From Brachionus plicatilis (Eukaryota > Rotifera > Eurotatoria > Ploima > Brachionidae), in NCBI GenBank assembly GCA_010279815.1, contig QEOQ01000508.1:1263129-1327128 (forward strand): a stretch of 64,000 bases of DNA. The letters run 5' to 3'. Positions 9,957 to 19,992 of this stretch are shown in pieces. Within the stretch, counting starts at the first letter, position 1. Each line of letters begins with the position of its first letter. The translations under genes and the position numbers were made by a program. The notes below the pieces were generated by a model, which was not told the DNA's origin, ran no database searches, and saw only the letters and a program-made list of their open reading frames with translations.

Positions 9957-10821
9957 ATTCGTTGCTATTGAAAATGTACTTTGGACAAGACCAGCTTCAA
10001 CTCGCCGCTCCTGATACCCCTGACTCTCTTTTTTCAATCGGGACATGTTTTGAACCTAAATTTTTGACCATTTGCTTTAGTTCATACCGTCAATTTATTC
10101 TTTTTACGATTTCGTTCTTGTCGAAGTTTTCGATCGGCTTTTCTCTCGCTCGCTTCAAGTCTCCATTTATAAATACAATTTGGTATTCAGGAGTCTGGTG
10201 TAGACGCCTAGAATTCCGAATCGTTTCCATTTTTGCTTCTACTGATTCCAATTTGACCACTACTTGAACGGGGTCAGGTTTGTTCAAAAATTTGTTGGAA
10301 GCGTTAGCTTGACGCCTGATTCTCCTTCTTTTTTTGACTCTCGCCTCTGGAATCCCAATATCCGAAGAAAGCTTTCGTAGGAATCGATCATTTCTATCGG
10401 GCTCAACAAGACTAGCTTCCCGGTTTGCTAAAATAACATTATTGGCTCTCTCTTCCTTCTTTTTTATTTCATTTGCAATGGTTGTAATCATAACATCAAC
10501 ATTCTCATCTTTGTAAGCCCTTCTGAACACAATTTTAGACCAATTAAGGTTAGTCGTGGGTGCCATTTCGGTATGCTTACTTTCTACTGTCTCAACTCGA
10601 CCATTTAGCTCGGAAATTTCCTGCTTGTTGAGATTTTTTAGTTCATAAATTATGAATTATTATTCGGCCATTATATGATCTTGCTCCTGAACTTTAAGAT
10701 GAAGTGTCTTAATCGTAATTGCTAGGGGTTTGATCAATTAATGGTTATTTTTGGTCACTTCGGAGTGATTTCCTTGTCCGATATTTGGCCATCTATCGAC
10801 CAGATTAAGAGGATCGCTCAT
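9957..10821 (-). mobile_element. decayed LINE ORF1-like gene, 3'-truncated
   Basis: Read from the ATG at 10819-10821 downward, one frame runs through to 9957 with several in-frame stops (after TKNNH, two after HIMAE, after VKRIN and after SGAAS). It starts MSDPLNLVDRWPNIG. A coiled-coil stretch follows (YELKNLNKQEISELNGRVE). Next comes an RNA-binding-like region with NNVILANRE, KRRRIRRQ, PVQVVVKLESVEAKM and QIVFINGDLKRAR, a pattern typical of LINE ORF1 proteins. The longest uninterrupted piece is 10090-10566 (158 aa). No ORF2 follows. LINEs usually lose their 5' end; here the 3' part is gone, so a later rearrangement is likely. Confidence 0.7.
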
Positions 10822-10829
10822 TTTTTTTA

Positions 10830-12458
10830 TTGATAATTTTTGTTAATTTTTTTAAAAAATTTTTTTTTTAAGAATAAAATATTGTGTTTAATCATTTGTT
10901 ATTAATTTGTTTCATTAATTTTTTACACTTTTTGGAGTTTTTATGTGAACTAATTTTTTTTTCTAATAATTTTTTATTTTTTGATACTATAATAATTAAA
11001 CAATATATTAATTAAAAAATTAATATAATACTTTTGTAGTTTTATTTTATTTTTTATTTTTTAGATGCTAGAATCATTTATTTAGATACAAAATTAATTT
11101 GCAGCCTTGTCTAAAATTCACCATATTAAAGATTTATAGAGATTAACAAATGCTATTTGATCTAGTCGCCACTTTTTATTTGAAAGGTATTTTATTAATA
11201 TTTTAACCATTCTAATTTGAGGAGAATGATCTGTAAAACAAAAAAAAATTTTGACAACAACGGGTTTTAAATTTGAATATTCAAAGTTAAGCGGACTTAA
11301 TTCAGAGAATAGTAGTAGTGGAATTGTTAATTTTTTTCAAGTTTTTTTAAGATAACAAATCTAGCTGAAGAGCATGGAATAGAGTTCAATGCATACATGT
11401 GTAAAAAAATATTAAAAAAATAAAAAATATGGTACTTTTTTAAAAAAATTTAAATATTTTTTATTTATTATTTTAATCTGAAAAAGCTTTAACTTTTCGA
11501 GTATCTTGTTTAAAAAATTTTAAATCATTTTGGGCACGTTGTTGAGCTTGTTCTGAGGGATTTAAAAATTTAAGTTTGTTTTAATTTTTATTTTAATAAT
11601 TTAATATTATTTCATATCATTTTCCTAATATTAAATTTAGAGTAGAAAATGTTATATATGAAATTAAATACATTGCCATCAACAAAATAACTAACAATTT
11701 CATTGTATGCGGGTAAAAACTCGCGGTTTCTTCGATGCATGAAAAATAAAAGTCTTGTTCTTTGATTACAAAAAATAAAAATTTTAAATTAAAAAAAAAT
11801 ATAAAATTTAGTTCTATTATTATTTGCTCTCATGATTTTGAAGCTTTCAGAATTTTAAGATGATCAAAAATCAAAAACTTAAATAGTATTGCAAAACGCC
11901 CACTCATTTCGTTTTTAAAGATTCATTTTTTTTCTTTTTGATTTTTAAAGCAGTTTAAAATATTGTTCACTTATGAAAAAATCAAAAATTATTGCGCGTT
12001 AGAATTTTTTCATTTTCAAAACAATTTTGTGTAGGTGTATAGTTCAAGCTTATTTATCACATTAAAAAAACTTTTCAAGAAGCTTTGTTGTATTAGAAAA
12101 ACTTCTTTTTTGTTTTAATATTATTTTAATTATGAAAAAATGATTCTTACGCTTTTTGTAAAAAACTCTTAAAATTAATTTTGATTAAAACAAAATAATA
12201 ATATTTCTTTTTCCAACTGACTAATTTCCTGCAGTCCATTTTACAATATTAGCAAATAAACCAATAAAATGGGTTCAAATGAAATTTTCCTAATTCTAAA
12301 TGAAAGTTGGACAAGAAACAAAACTCATTTTTGAAAATTTAAAATTAATTGTGAAGTTTTAAATAATTAAAATTTCAATATTTATTGATTAAAAAATTTA
12401 CTAGAAATATTAGATTTTTATTTTAGTTTTAATTTAATCAGATTTATTTTAATAAAAA
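10830..12458. other. gene-free AT-rich spacer
   Basis: No supportable gene, RNA or repeat. The right end is 3' flank of the WD40 gene. Confidence 0.4.
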
Positions 12459-13475
12459 TTACAAAATACTACAAACTTTTTTGCGTGAGCCATAATTTTC
12501 AAGATAATCGAAAATGATTTGTTCATTTGACCAAATTTGAATTACGCCGCCTTCAGAGCCAGTTACTAATTTACCTGATTCCAATATTCTGAAACATGAC
12601 CAAGAATCGTTTTTTCCATTTGAAAGAGAAAGCATTAAAGATCCATTTTTGATATTCCAAAAATTTAAAACACCATCTCTATCCATACTGACTACTTCTC
12701 CATTTTTTGTCTCTTGTATATCATCAATAATATTCCCATGACCAATAAAAGTTATCAAACATTCTCCTGTTTCTAGATTCCATAATTTTAAAGTCGTATC
12801 ATCTGATCCACTAACAAACATTTTTGAATTACCTAAAAGCATGAGAGAGTTGACAAAACCTCTATGTCCAACAAAAGTTCGAACACATTCAAGTGCTGAA
12901 ATTTTCCAATATTTTATAGTTGAATCGTTGGACCCACTTAGCAAATGATCATCATCGACTGTACACATATAATGAACACTATCAGTGTGACCAACTAAAT
13001 GCCTAACTTTATTCATATTATCTTGAAAAAAATTTTCCCAATACTGTATTTCAATATAATTTTCTTGCCTGAAAGATAAAATTATGTAACGATTTTCTAT
13101 CAGAGCTAAATGACTAAGATTCATTTCAAAATACTTAGGATAAAATAATTTTGAATGAATCAAATAAATTCCGACGTGGTTTTTACCACAAGCTAAAATA
13201 ATGTCTTTTTTCTTATTTAGAATAAAATAGATATAATTTTTCGGAATTTGAAGTTGATCAAATTCATACTTGCCAATTTTCATTTTGTTTCCAAAAGACG
13301 AAATTAAAAGTTTTTCATTGTTATCTATTTCTTCTATTTTGGATACGCATTGGCTGAAAGTTTTTCCTAAACAGTAATGAAAATTTAAACCAAAATAATT
13401 CATTGTTTCTTTAACATCTTCATAATCTAAATACTTATTCAAGAAGTCGGCTTTTAAAGATTTTTTCTCGTCCAT
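12459..13475 (-). CDS. WD40-repeat protein
   Basis: This intronless gene encodes 338 aa, with ATG at 13475 and TAA at 12459. The C-terminal half carries recognisable WD40 blades. Residues 161-190 hold GH..SV then LLSGSNDSTIKYW. Residues 203-232 hold GHRGFVNS and VSGSDDTTLKLW. Residues 245-273 are a more degenerate blade ending GVLNFWN. Residues 292-315 hold LVTGSEGGVIQIW. The N-terminal 150 residues are divergent and may form further blades; seven would close a propeller. An acidic/basic N-terminus (MDEKKSLKADF) precedes. Such proteins are scaffolds in many complexes, and nothing here shows which one. The lack of introns contrasts with its neighbours and could reflect an old retrocopy that stayed functional. 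Confidence 0.85.
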   Translation of the reverse strand: MDEKKSLKADFLNKYLDYEDVKETMNYFGLNFHYCLGKTFSQCVSKIEEIDNNEKLLISSFGNKMKIGKYEFDQLQIPKNYIYFILNKKKDIILACGKNHVGIYLIHSKLFYPKYFEMNLSHLALIENRYIILSFRQENYIEIQYWENFFQDNMNKVRHLVGHTDSVHYMCTVDDDHLLSGSNDSTIKYWKISALECVRTFVGHRGFVNSLMLLGNSKMFVSGSDDTTLKLWNLETGECLITFIGHGNIIDDIQETKNGEVVSMDRDGVLNFWNIKNGSLMLSLSNGKNDSWSCFRILESGKLVTGSEGGVIQIWSNEQIIFDYLENYGSRKKVCSIL

Positions 13476-13499
13476 TTTCTCTTAAATATCTTTTAATTA

Positions 13500-14050
13500 A
13501 TGAAAGAAAATATAATTTATATTAAAATTTTAAACTTTTAAAACTTCAATTCAAATAATTATTTGTTTTAGGATTATGTTGTGTCTTTTGGCATATGAAA
13601 AATAATTAGAGCAAAAATTTTTTTATAATCTAAAAATAAAATTAAAAGTCTTGTCGAATAAGACAATCTATGATTCTTGAATTTTATTTTTATTTTTTTG
13701 AATTTTTTATTTTTGGAAATTTAATTTTTCGCTCTTTTAAACTATGTTTAAAACCAAATCAATAAATAAAATAAAAAGCTTTTTTTTAAATAATTTTTTA
13801 ATAATAGATAACTAAACTTTATTAAAGATGATTTGTTTAATTTTTAATATAATTAAATTTTTGTGAATTTTTATCAGGAGTAAAAATTAAATATAATTTA
13901 AAAATTTTTTAAGCCTTATTTTTGATAACTGAATGTTGAATTTGAATTTGTCTTTAAATTTTTTAAATAGAAATTTCCGAATAATCAATCAAAGATAAAT
14001 TAGAAAAAAAATTTTTTTTTTCACTATCATTAGATCTGTGTAAATAATTA
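13500..14050. other. AT-rich upstream flank of the WD40 gene
   Basis: No supportable feature; presumably it includes the WD40 gene's promoter. Confidence 0.35.
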
Positions 14051-14171
14051 TGTCTCTTAATAATTATCATATACCGAATGTTTAAAAATTTCATGGTCAT
14101 CGGGAACTAAGTGCATCCATTCCTTTCTTGTTCTTGAAGAAAATTGAATTAAGCTTGTCGGAAGCATGTGG
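14051..14171 (-). pseudogene. coding remnant of unknown origin
   Basis: On the minus strand one frame reads MLPTSLIQFSSRTRKEWM, then HLVPDDHEIFKHSVYDNY, then TAA. An in-frame TAA lies just upstream, before FYYHMLP. A splice-acceptor-like TTTTCTTCAAG sits inside, just before the codons for TRKEW. Base composition is richer in G and C than the surroundings, and this continues as frame-broken sequence up to about 14340. I do not recognise the family. It may be a terminal exon or a pseudogene fragment. Confidence 0.35.
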
Positions 14172-14360
14172 TAATAGAATTAATTTTTACATGATGATGT
14201 GATGGCCCATGACTAAAACAGATGCTTCAAGCTAAAAACAGGACATTGAAAGTATTTTCGCAGTTCGAATTTAAGTTTGCTTTACAGTTGGAATGTTGGT
14301 TCATTTTTGAAACATACTTCAAAAAATGATGATGGCTAAATATTGCTCATTTCCACGCTC

Positions 14361-16294
14361 AAACTTGGGTATACATTGCTAAATCAGTGATGTAATTTGT
14401 TAACTTACTGATAAATAAAACTGAATGTTTTGTTTTAAATTGTGAATATTTAAAAAATTTTCTTCTAAAACCCAAATACGGGAGCTCGGATCAAAAAACC
14501 ATTCTGAACAACGAAGCTGGTCAATTCCATAATCGACCAGCTTTCGTCCTTGGAAAACAAACATTCTTTCATTCATTCGTTGGCAAAACTAAACCAGAAC
14601 AACGAGCAAAAATTCGAACTAATTCACCGCACTGACCTCCGCACAGAACAAGCTTCACACCATTATCACATCCCTGGTCACAAACGACTTATCAATCATA
14701 ATAAAAACCTGCCGTCCAAGTAAAGTCCGGACCTCATCCCCATTCAGCAGACTTGTGTCCGCCTGCTCACCCTGTGTGTCTACCACTCTTTCGATCTTGC
14801 CAAGCAAGTCAACTCCGAGTTCAACTACTACTACGAGACCAAAAATTCGCTCGAAAAATTTTTTCTCATCAAAAAATCTGAGCTGCACGAAATGAGCCTC
14901 GAATTCATCCTAACCATCTAAAGTACGTGCAGCCACCTTTCAACTCTCACGACAAATTAATTTTGATAAAAAAAATCTTCCTCAAATCCGACTACAAATC
15001 CCCACTGATCCTCATCAATTGCATCTTTGTTCACATCGGCTCTGACCTCAAGTCCAACCTCGACTATTTGTTCACTCAGCTTTTGTACAGCTTGGAGCGC
15101 AACCAGCACTGACCCAAAAATTCATCCAAGTCAAACTAAAACAACAAGCCTCGGACAATCTGCTTTTCATCAACTTTCTAACCACCTTTTTCCACCAACA
15201 GTCCAAGCACGTGAGGTCACCCCAGCACTTCTTGCAGGGCAATGAAGATGAACATTTTCTGGTCGAACTAATAGTGGCCACTTAGATCCCGTTCGGTCTC
15301 AATTTTCACAAAGAGCTGAGCAAACCAAAATCATGTCAAATTGTGTCAAAGAATTGAAGGCTTTGGTTGAGGGTGAAAAAAGGTGAACCGACATCATGAG
15401 GATGATAGTGGAAAAGAGCGAGTGTTTTGAGGTCAAGATCAATTTGGGACTGTTGAGCAAATATTTTCCCAAGTTCAACCAGTTGTCCGACAGCTTTCCA
15501 TTGATCACAGCCTATATTTCATCAAAGTTTGAATCTAATGGACCTGGAGCAAATAGAGATGGACTTGTCACTGAAATTGGAGGCTAGCCAAGCCACTGTT
15601 ACCTTGATTTTGTGCAGTGTGTCACTGAGAACAAGTATCGGAACAACTTTGAGATGGTGCGCAACCTCGGCCAGTTGATGCCAAGGTCGGATTTGCTGGC
15701 CAGATTGGTGCCTTTTTATCAGCAAGTGATCAGCCTTAGCTTTTGGCGCTGGTAGACCCATCTAGCGATTTGATGTTTTATTCTGGCTTATTGAATAACA
15801 ATGCTAATATTTAAGATTTTCTAAAATTAAATTGAATATGCATTTTTTTTTCAAATTTTTGATTAATGAGAGAAATATTTTTTTAAGTTTTTAAAATTAA
15901 AGCAAATTTTCTTTAATTATTTAATAATTTTTGAGAAAAAGAAAAAAATTTAATGGCATTTTTTTTTAATTTATTAAGTTAAAATATTTACTGAGCTTCA
16001 AAGTTTAATTTAAAGATAAAAGCAACCTTAATTAATACTTTGTTTTTTAAATAGGATTATTCAAAATAAATTTTTAATAAAAAAATCTCTGAATTTATTT
16101 AAAAAAATTTAATATAAAATAGTTTAATTTTAAATGCAATTAATATTTCTAAATAAATATTTATTTTAATAATTGTTTTATTATTTAAAAAGTTTTATGT
16201 TTTAAATATTCACAATTTAAAAAAAAGCATTCAGTTTTATTTATCAATAAGTTAACAAATTACATCACTGATTTAGCAATGTATACCCAAGTTT
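14361..16294. mobile_element. foldback-like cassette with about 95-bp inverted repeats
   Basis: The left arm (14361-14457) and the reverse complement of the right arm (16199-16294) match over about 95 bp with only a few differences. Both contain TGGGTATACATTGCTAAATC and GTGATGTAATTTGTTAACTT. A secondary block resembling CTAAAACCCAAA-ACG-GAG lies inside the left arm but outside the right arm, which suggests the ends derive from a longer repeated unit. The interior holds a GC-rich pseudogene (14485-15755) and about 440 bp of AT-rich DNA. I could not define a target-site duplication. Confidence 0.65.
14485..15755 (+). pseudogene. intronless GC-rich pseudogene of an unrecognised helical protein
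   Basis: Following the best frame through repeated shifts gives a coherent, helix-rich protein. Segments are TKLVNSIIDQLSSLENKHSF, SLAKLNQNNEQKFELIHRTD, CVRLLTLCVYHSFDLAKQVN, KKSELHEMSLEFILTI, DNLLFINFLTTFFHQQ, LLSKYFPKFNQLSDSFPLIT and NKYRNNFEMVRNLGQLM, ending near FYQQVISLSFWRW-stop. At least five frameshifts and several stops break it. Codons favour C or G in the third position (ATC, TTC, AAC, CTC), unlike neighbouring genes, and no introns are seen. It looks like a processed or captured copy of a conserved eukaryotic gene. I do not recognise the parent and do not name it. Confidence 0.6.
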
Positions 16295-16504
16295 TCAACT
16301 CTCGTTTTTGGGTTTTAGATGAAAAGTTTTAATTTTTAATTTAAATTTTAAATTATTCATAAATTAAAATATAACATAATTTAAATAAATTTTAAATATT
16401 TATTGAAAAATTGAAAACTGCAAGCTTTACATGCATTAACATAATTTTCAAAATTTTTTTGAACAAAAAGAGCAAATTGAAAATTGAGCAAAATTTTTTT
16501 CTTT

Positions 16505-16795
16505 GCCCTCAAGTCGACTAAAAATCGACCAATTTAAAATTAAAGTCGACTTATGAATAAAAAGAAAAGACGTTCTGTTTGGTAAAATCCAGAGTTTTTT
16601 TAAAAGTCACAAGTCTCAAGACAGATCCAAGTCCGGACTTCGACTTTAATTTTAGTGACTTTGACTTTAAATAGGCCGCCACAATAACAAACTGGAACGA
16701 CAAAAAATTCATGGGGTGGGACTTTAAAAATAAGTTAAAGGTCGTCTCGGACTTTTTTTTCTTTAAATTTTACAAAGTCCGGAACTGGAATTTTT
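16505..16795. repeat. cluster of degenerate AAGTC/GACTTT motifs
   Basis: GACTTT, AAAGTC and GTCCGGAC-like words recur in both orientations (for example AAGTCGACT near 16512, CAAGTCCGGACTTCGACTTT near 16630, and ACAAAGTCCGG near 16774). There is no reading frame. It may be a decayed tandem or inverted repeat. Confidence 0.35.
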
Positions 16796-16858
16796 TTAAT
16801 TATTAACCTTTAAAATTTGTGACTTTTAAAAAAATTTGATATAATCAAATAACGTTTA

Positions 16859-17216
16859 TATCCGAATTTATTGACATTTCTTTAAAATAGAGTACTCTAT
16901 TTTAGTGACATGTTATTCAAAATTGAGCACTGTTTGTGAAAAAAATAAAAATTCATTGTTAATGACATGTAATTAAATGTGAACAAATTTTTAAATTATT
17001 AAAAATAGTTTCAGCTTTTATGAAATTCAATTAAAAATCGAAATTTAGTTATGTTTCCGAATGTCAATAAAACCTGAAAATATTTTTGACAAAAAGTTAC
17101 TTATTTCTTCTTTAAGACACGTCGAATAAATTGAACATTGCTCTCTTTAAAATCAGTGTTCATTTTTTACTGACATGTCATTATTTTATTTAGTGACATG
17201 TCACTAAATTCGGATA
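16859..17216. mobile_element. MITE-like element, TATCCGAATTTA termini
   Basis: TATCCGAATTTA at 16859 is matched by TAAATTCGGATA ending at 17216. Each end is followed inward by a TGACAT word. Four TGACATGT copies lie in the 358-bp unit, and there is no protein. TA at both outer edges would fit a TA target-site duplication of the Tc1/mariner type, but TA is too common here to be strong evidence. Confidence 0.6.
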
Positions 17217-17229
17217 ATTACGGTATCTT

Positions 17230-17870
17230 AAATATTATTTTGGTCACCTTTAGGCGAATAAAATTTTCGATGAACAAGAATTTTTCCCCTATTGTGTGAA
17301 AAAATGTTCTCATAAACTAATCGACCCCCCAATTAATTTTAAAAAAAAAATTAAATTAATAAATTTTATAAATTTTTATAAATTTAGGAAAAGAAAAGCT
17401 AAAAAGGATATATTGAAAACCTTTAGGAATCTAACTTACTAAAATAGCTAAAAATAAAATGAAATAAAATTTGTTTAATCAAAAAAGTGAAATTAACAAT
17501 ATAATGCCTAGAGGATTTTGAATTATTTTTTCATCGTGTAAAATTGGAAACAATCTTTTAAATTAAGTTTTAAAATAAGAATTTCGCTTCTTTTATTTTA
17601 GAATTAAATCATAATTTCTAGTATTTAAAATATTTAAAAATTAATTAATTTTTATTAGTTTTAAAAATATTTTACATACTCGAAAGATATTTTTAGAACT
17701 TTTTAGAGCTTTAAATCAATAAGAAAAAAAGATAATTTTTGTTTAAAAAGTCTCATTTATTTGTATGCAAAAACGATTTGCTTTTGAACAGTTAAGAACA
17801 GTTAAAGCCTTTATCAAACCTTTATAAAATTCTATAATAAAAATTGAATAAGCTTGATTTAATTATATTT
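17230..17870. other. gene-free spacer
   Basis: No supportable feature. In particular there is no upstream protease exon to go with the duplicated last exon that follows. Confidence 0.4.
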
Positions 17871-18346
17871 AAAAAAAGTCTTTTAATATTTTTAACCTTT
17901 TAATTCAAAAAGACTTAATTTTTTTTAATTATAATTTTTTTTCAAGGTATCGTATCTTTTGGCTCACATCCATTTTGTGCAAAAGGGCCGGCGATGTATG
18001 CTCGAATTAACTTTTATTACGATTGGATTATGAATGCATTACAAACTGAATAAAGAAATAAATGCTGTAAAAACTAAATAAAAAACTTATTTTCCTATTA
18101 ATTTAACTTGTTTTTTATACCTTTTATTTGAAAATTTTTTAAAAAAACATTTAAAGTATGAATAAAAACCTTTTAGATTAGCTTTTATTTATAAATGATT
18201 TGGAAAATTATGAAGAAAATTAAGAATAATTTTTGAATCAACATTTTTTATTCATTACACCGAAAAAGTAAAAATACGAAAAAATTAGGAAAAATTTTTG
18301 TTAAAATTCTAAACTTTCAAACAAATGATAAAAAAATAAATAAAAT
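17871..18346 (+). repeat. segmental duplication, copy 2 (orphan protease last exon)
   Basis: This is a near-identical, same-orientation copy of 9480-9956. The exon at 17947-18053 retains the TTTTTTTTCAAG acceptor, the full coding sequence (GIVSFGSHPFCAKGPAMY, then the C-terminal helix) and the TAA. No catalytic-domain exon precedes it. It ends about 70 bp from the stop codon of the CEPT1-like gene, tail to tail. It is probably a non-functional duplicate, unless the protease transcript sometimes splices to it. Confidence 0.9.
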
Positions 18347-18419
18347 AAAAAATGTCTTCTAATTGTTTTCTGATTTAAAGACTCAACTAATTTTACACAA
18401 AATTCCGAATTAGACCAAT

Positions 18420-19932
18420 CTAATGTTCTTTGTTAACTGTGCTCGTAACTGGTGTTATCTTGAATAAATATATATTCATATGAGTACATATTTGGTAGCA
18501 TACTTTGCTACAATATTTTAGTAGGTCGATGGTTGCAAATATCTTTTTGATTAAATTAAAAAAAAATGAAATTCAAAATAGAAATTTTATAAGAGTTACC
18601 AAAGCGAAGCATAAAACAATAAATTCTGGTATGACATAACTAAAATACTGATTCAAGAGTAAAAGAATTGGTCCGAATAGACATGAGTCGAGCAAAAAAA
18701 TTTCTCCTTTTGTCATATGCGCCACCTTGAACAAGAAAAATTACGCCAAAATTTTTTAAATCCTAGAGATTGAAATTTTACAATAAGGTTTATTGTTATT
18801 TTGGCCCATACTATTCCAAAAGTTATTAGATACAAACATTTGTTATCTAAGTAAACTATCTGGGACTTGCTTGCGATCGAAAACGCCAAGAAAATAAATA
18901 ATAACAGTGGAAATACCGGAAAAACAATGCTAGAGTCCTTTAAATTTTATAGTTTTATATTTTAAATTAAATTTTAAGCTTACAGCCACACTGGAGCCAT
19001 TTTTTCCCTTTCCGCCTTTAGATATCGTGTTAATGTTTGACAAAATAGAAGATCCCGATCCGAAAAAAGCAACAATAAAGGGTATATAGCGCAATTCCAA
19101 GTCCAAAATTGGTAACTGATCGAAAAAATGTTATTTCTAATAATGGAAAAAATAAAAAATAAATACTTTATACAACCATATCGAATCCCCAAAAATAGAA
19201 TCGAAAAGATAAATAGAATACATGGTAAACTGTGCTTCAGTGACGTCAATTTTTCCAAATTTAAGAGAGCCAGTTACATATGTTTGCCAATGCGCTGTAT
19301 AAAATGCACTCATTCCCAATAGAACCATAGAGAACATGATCCATGGATCTTTGCCAAGTTTCATTCCAACAGCAAAAGCCACGGTAACAAAAATAGTGCT
19401 GATCGCGTCGCATCCATGATCAAACAGCTCACCTAGTGGAGAACTTGAATTGGTTCGTCGAGCTTGTTTACCGTCAATGGCATCCAAAGACTGGTAAATA
19501 AACAAGCCCAAAGAGCACATAAAAAGGACCCATCTTGGTAGCTTGGAAATAAAATAAAATTTAGCATCAAAAAATTTATTTAAATACTTCTTGGTCGCCA
19601 TTTGGGCTGTATATCATAAATAAACTGCTCGTGACCACATTTAGAATAAGTCCTACAATAGTGACTAAATTAGGCGCTATACTCAAGGGTATTTGCTGCA
19701 CAAGCCATCCCCAAAATGGTTGAAACAAAGGATCTAGCAATGTGCTTCCGCCGGACGAATATTTGTGATTATCTAAATTTTTTAGCTGAATATCAGTCAG
19801 TATTGCAGGCATTTTGTCAATTTTTTTTTTGATCGTATTTTTTGCATTTGGCAAATGATTGTTTTTAAAATTGTTTATCAAATCTAAACGCTGGTTTAAG
19901 TCGCTTGCTGGTCTAGACGCGTGACGACTCAT
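18420..19932 (-). CDS. CEPT1: choline/ethanolaminephosphotransferase
   Basis: The enzyme transfers phosphocholine or phosphoethanolamine from the CDP-alcohol to diacylglycerol, the last Kennedy-pathway step, in ER/Golgi membranes. Six exons fit: 19588-19932, 19167-19541, 18984-19115, 18782-18937, 18600-18725 and 18420-18542. Introns are 46, 51, 46, 56 and 57 bases, all at phase 0, and the product is 418 aa, the usual family length. The CDP-alcohol phosphotransferase motif DG..AR........G...D...D lies at residues 138-160 ([20 protein letters not shown], then GCD). Later exons give [42 protein letters not shown] and a tail ending TSTVNKEH, in the order seen in animal CEPT1/CHPT1. I chose the ATG at 19932 because an acceptor-like CTATTGATAG lies just upstream; an in-frame ATG at 19992 is the alternative. 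Choline versus ethanolamine preference cannot be read from sequence. Confidence 0.93.
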
Positions 19933-19992
19933 CCTATCTTCTATCAATAGAAAAGTCAAAAATTTTAAAAGAAACTGCGAATTTTGTTTCAA

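Noticed and set aside
14655..15761. Short frames on both strands in the GC-rich region
   Set aside because: They are pieces or shadows of one frameshifted plus-strand pseudogene. None makes sense alone, although plus-strand pieces are quoted in its entry.
18980..19258. 92-aa frame ending [10 protein letters not shown]
   Set aside because: It uses a frame different from the CEPT family in this interval. The frame containing [12 protein letters not shown], with a 51-base phase-0 intron, matches the family instead.
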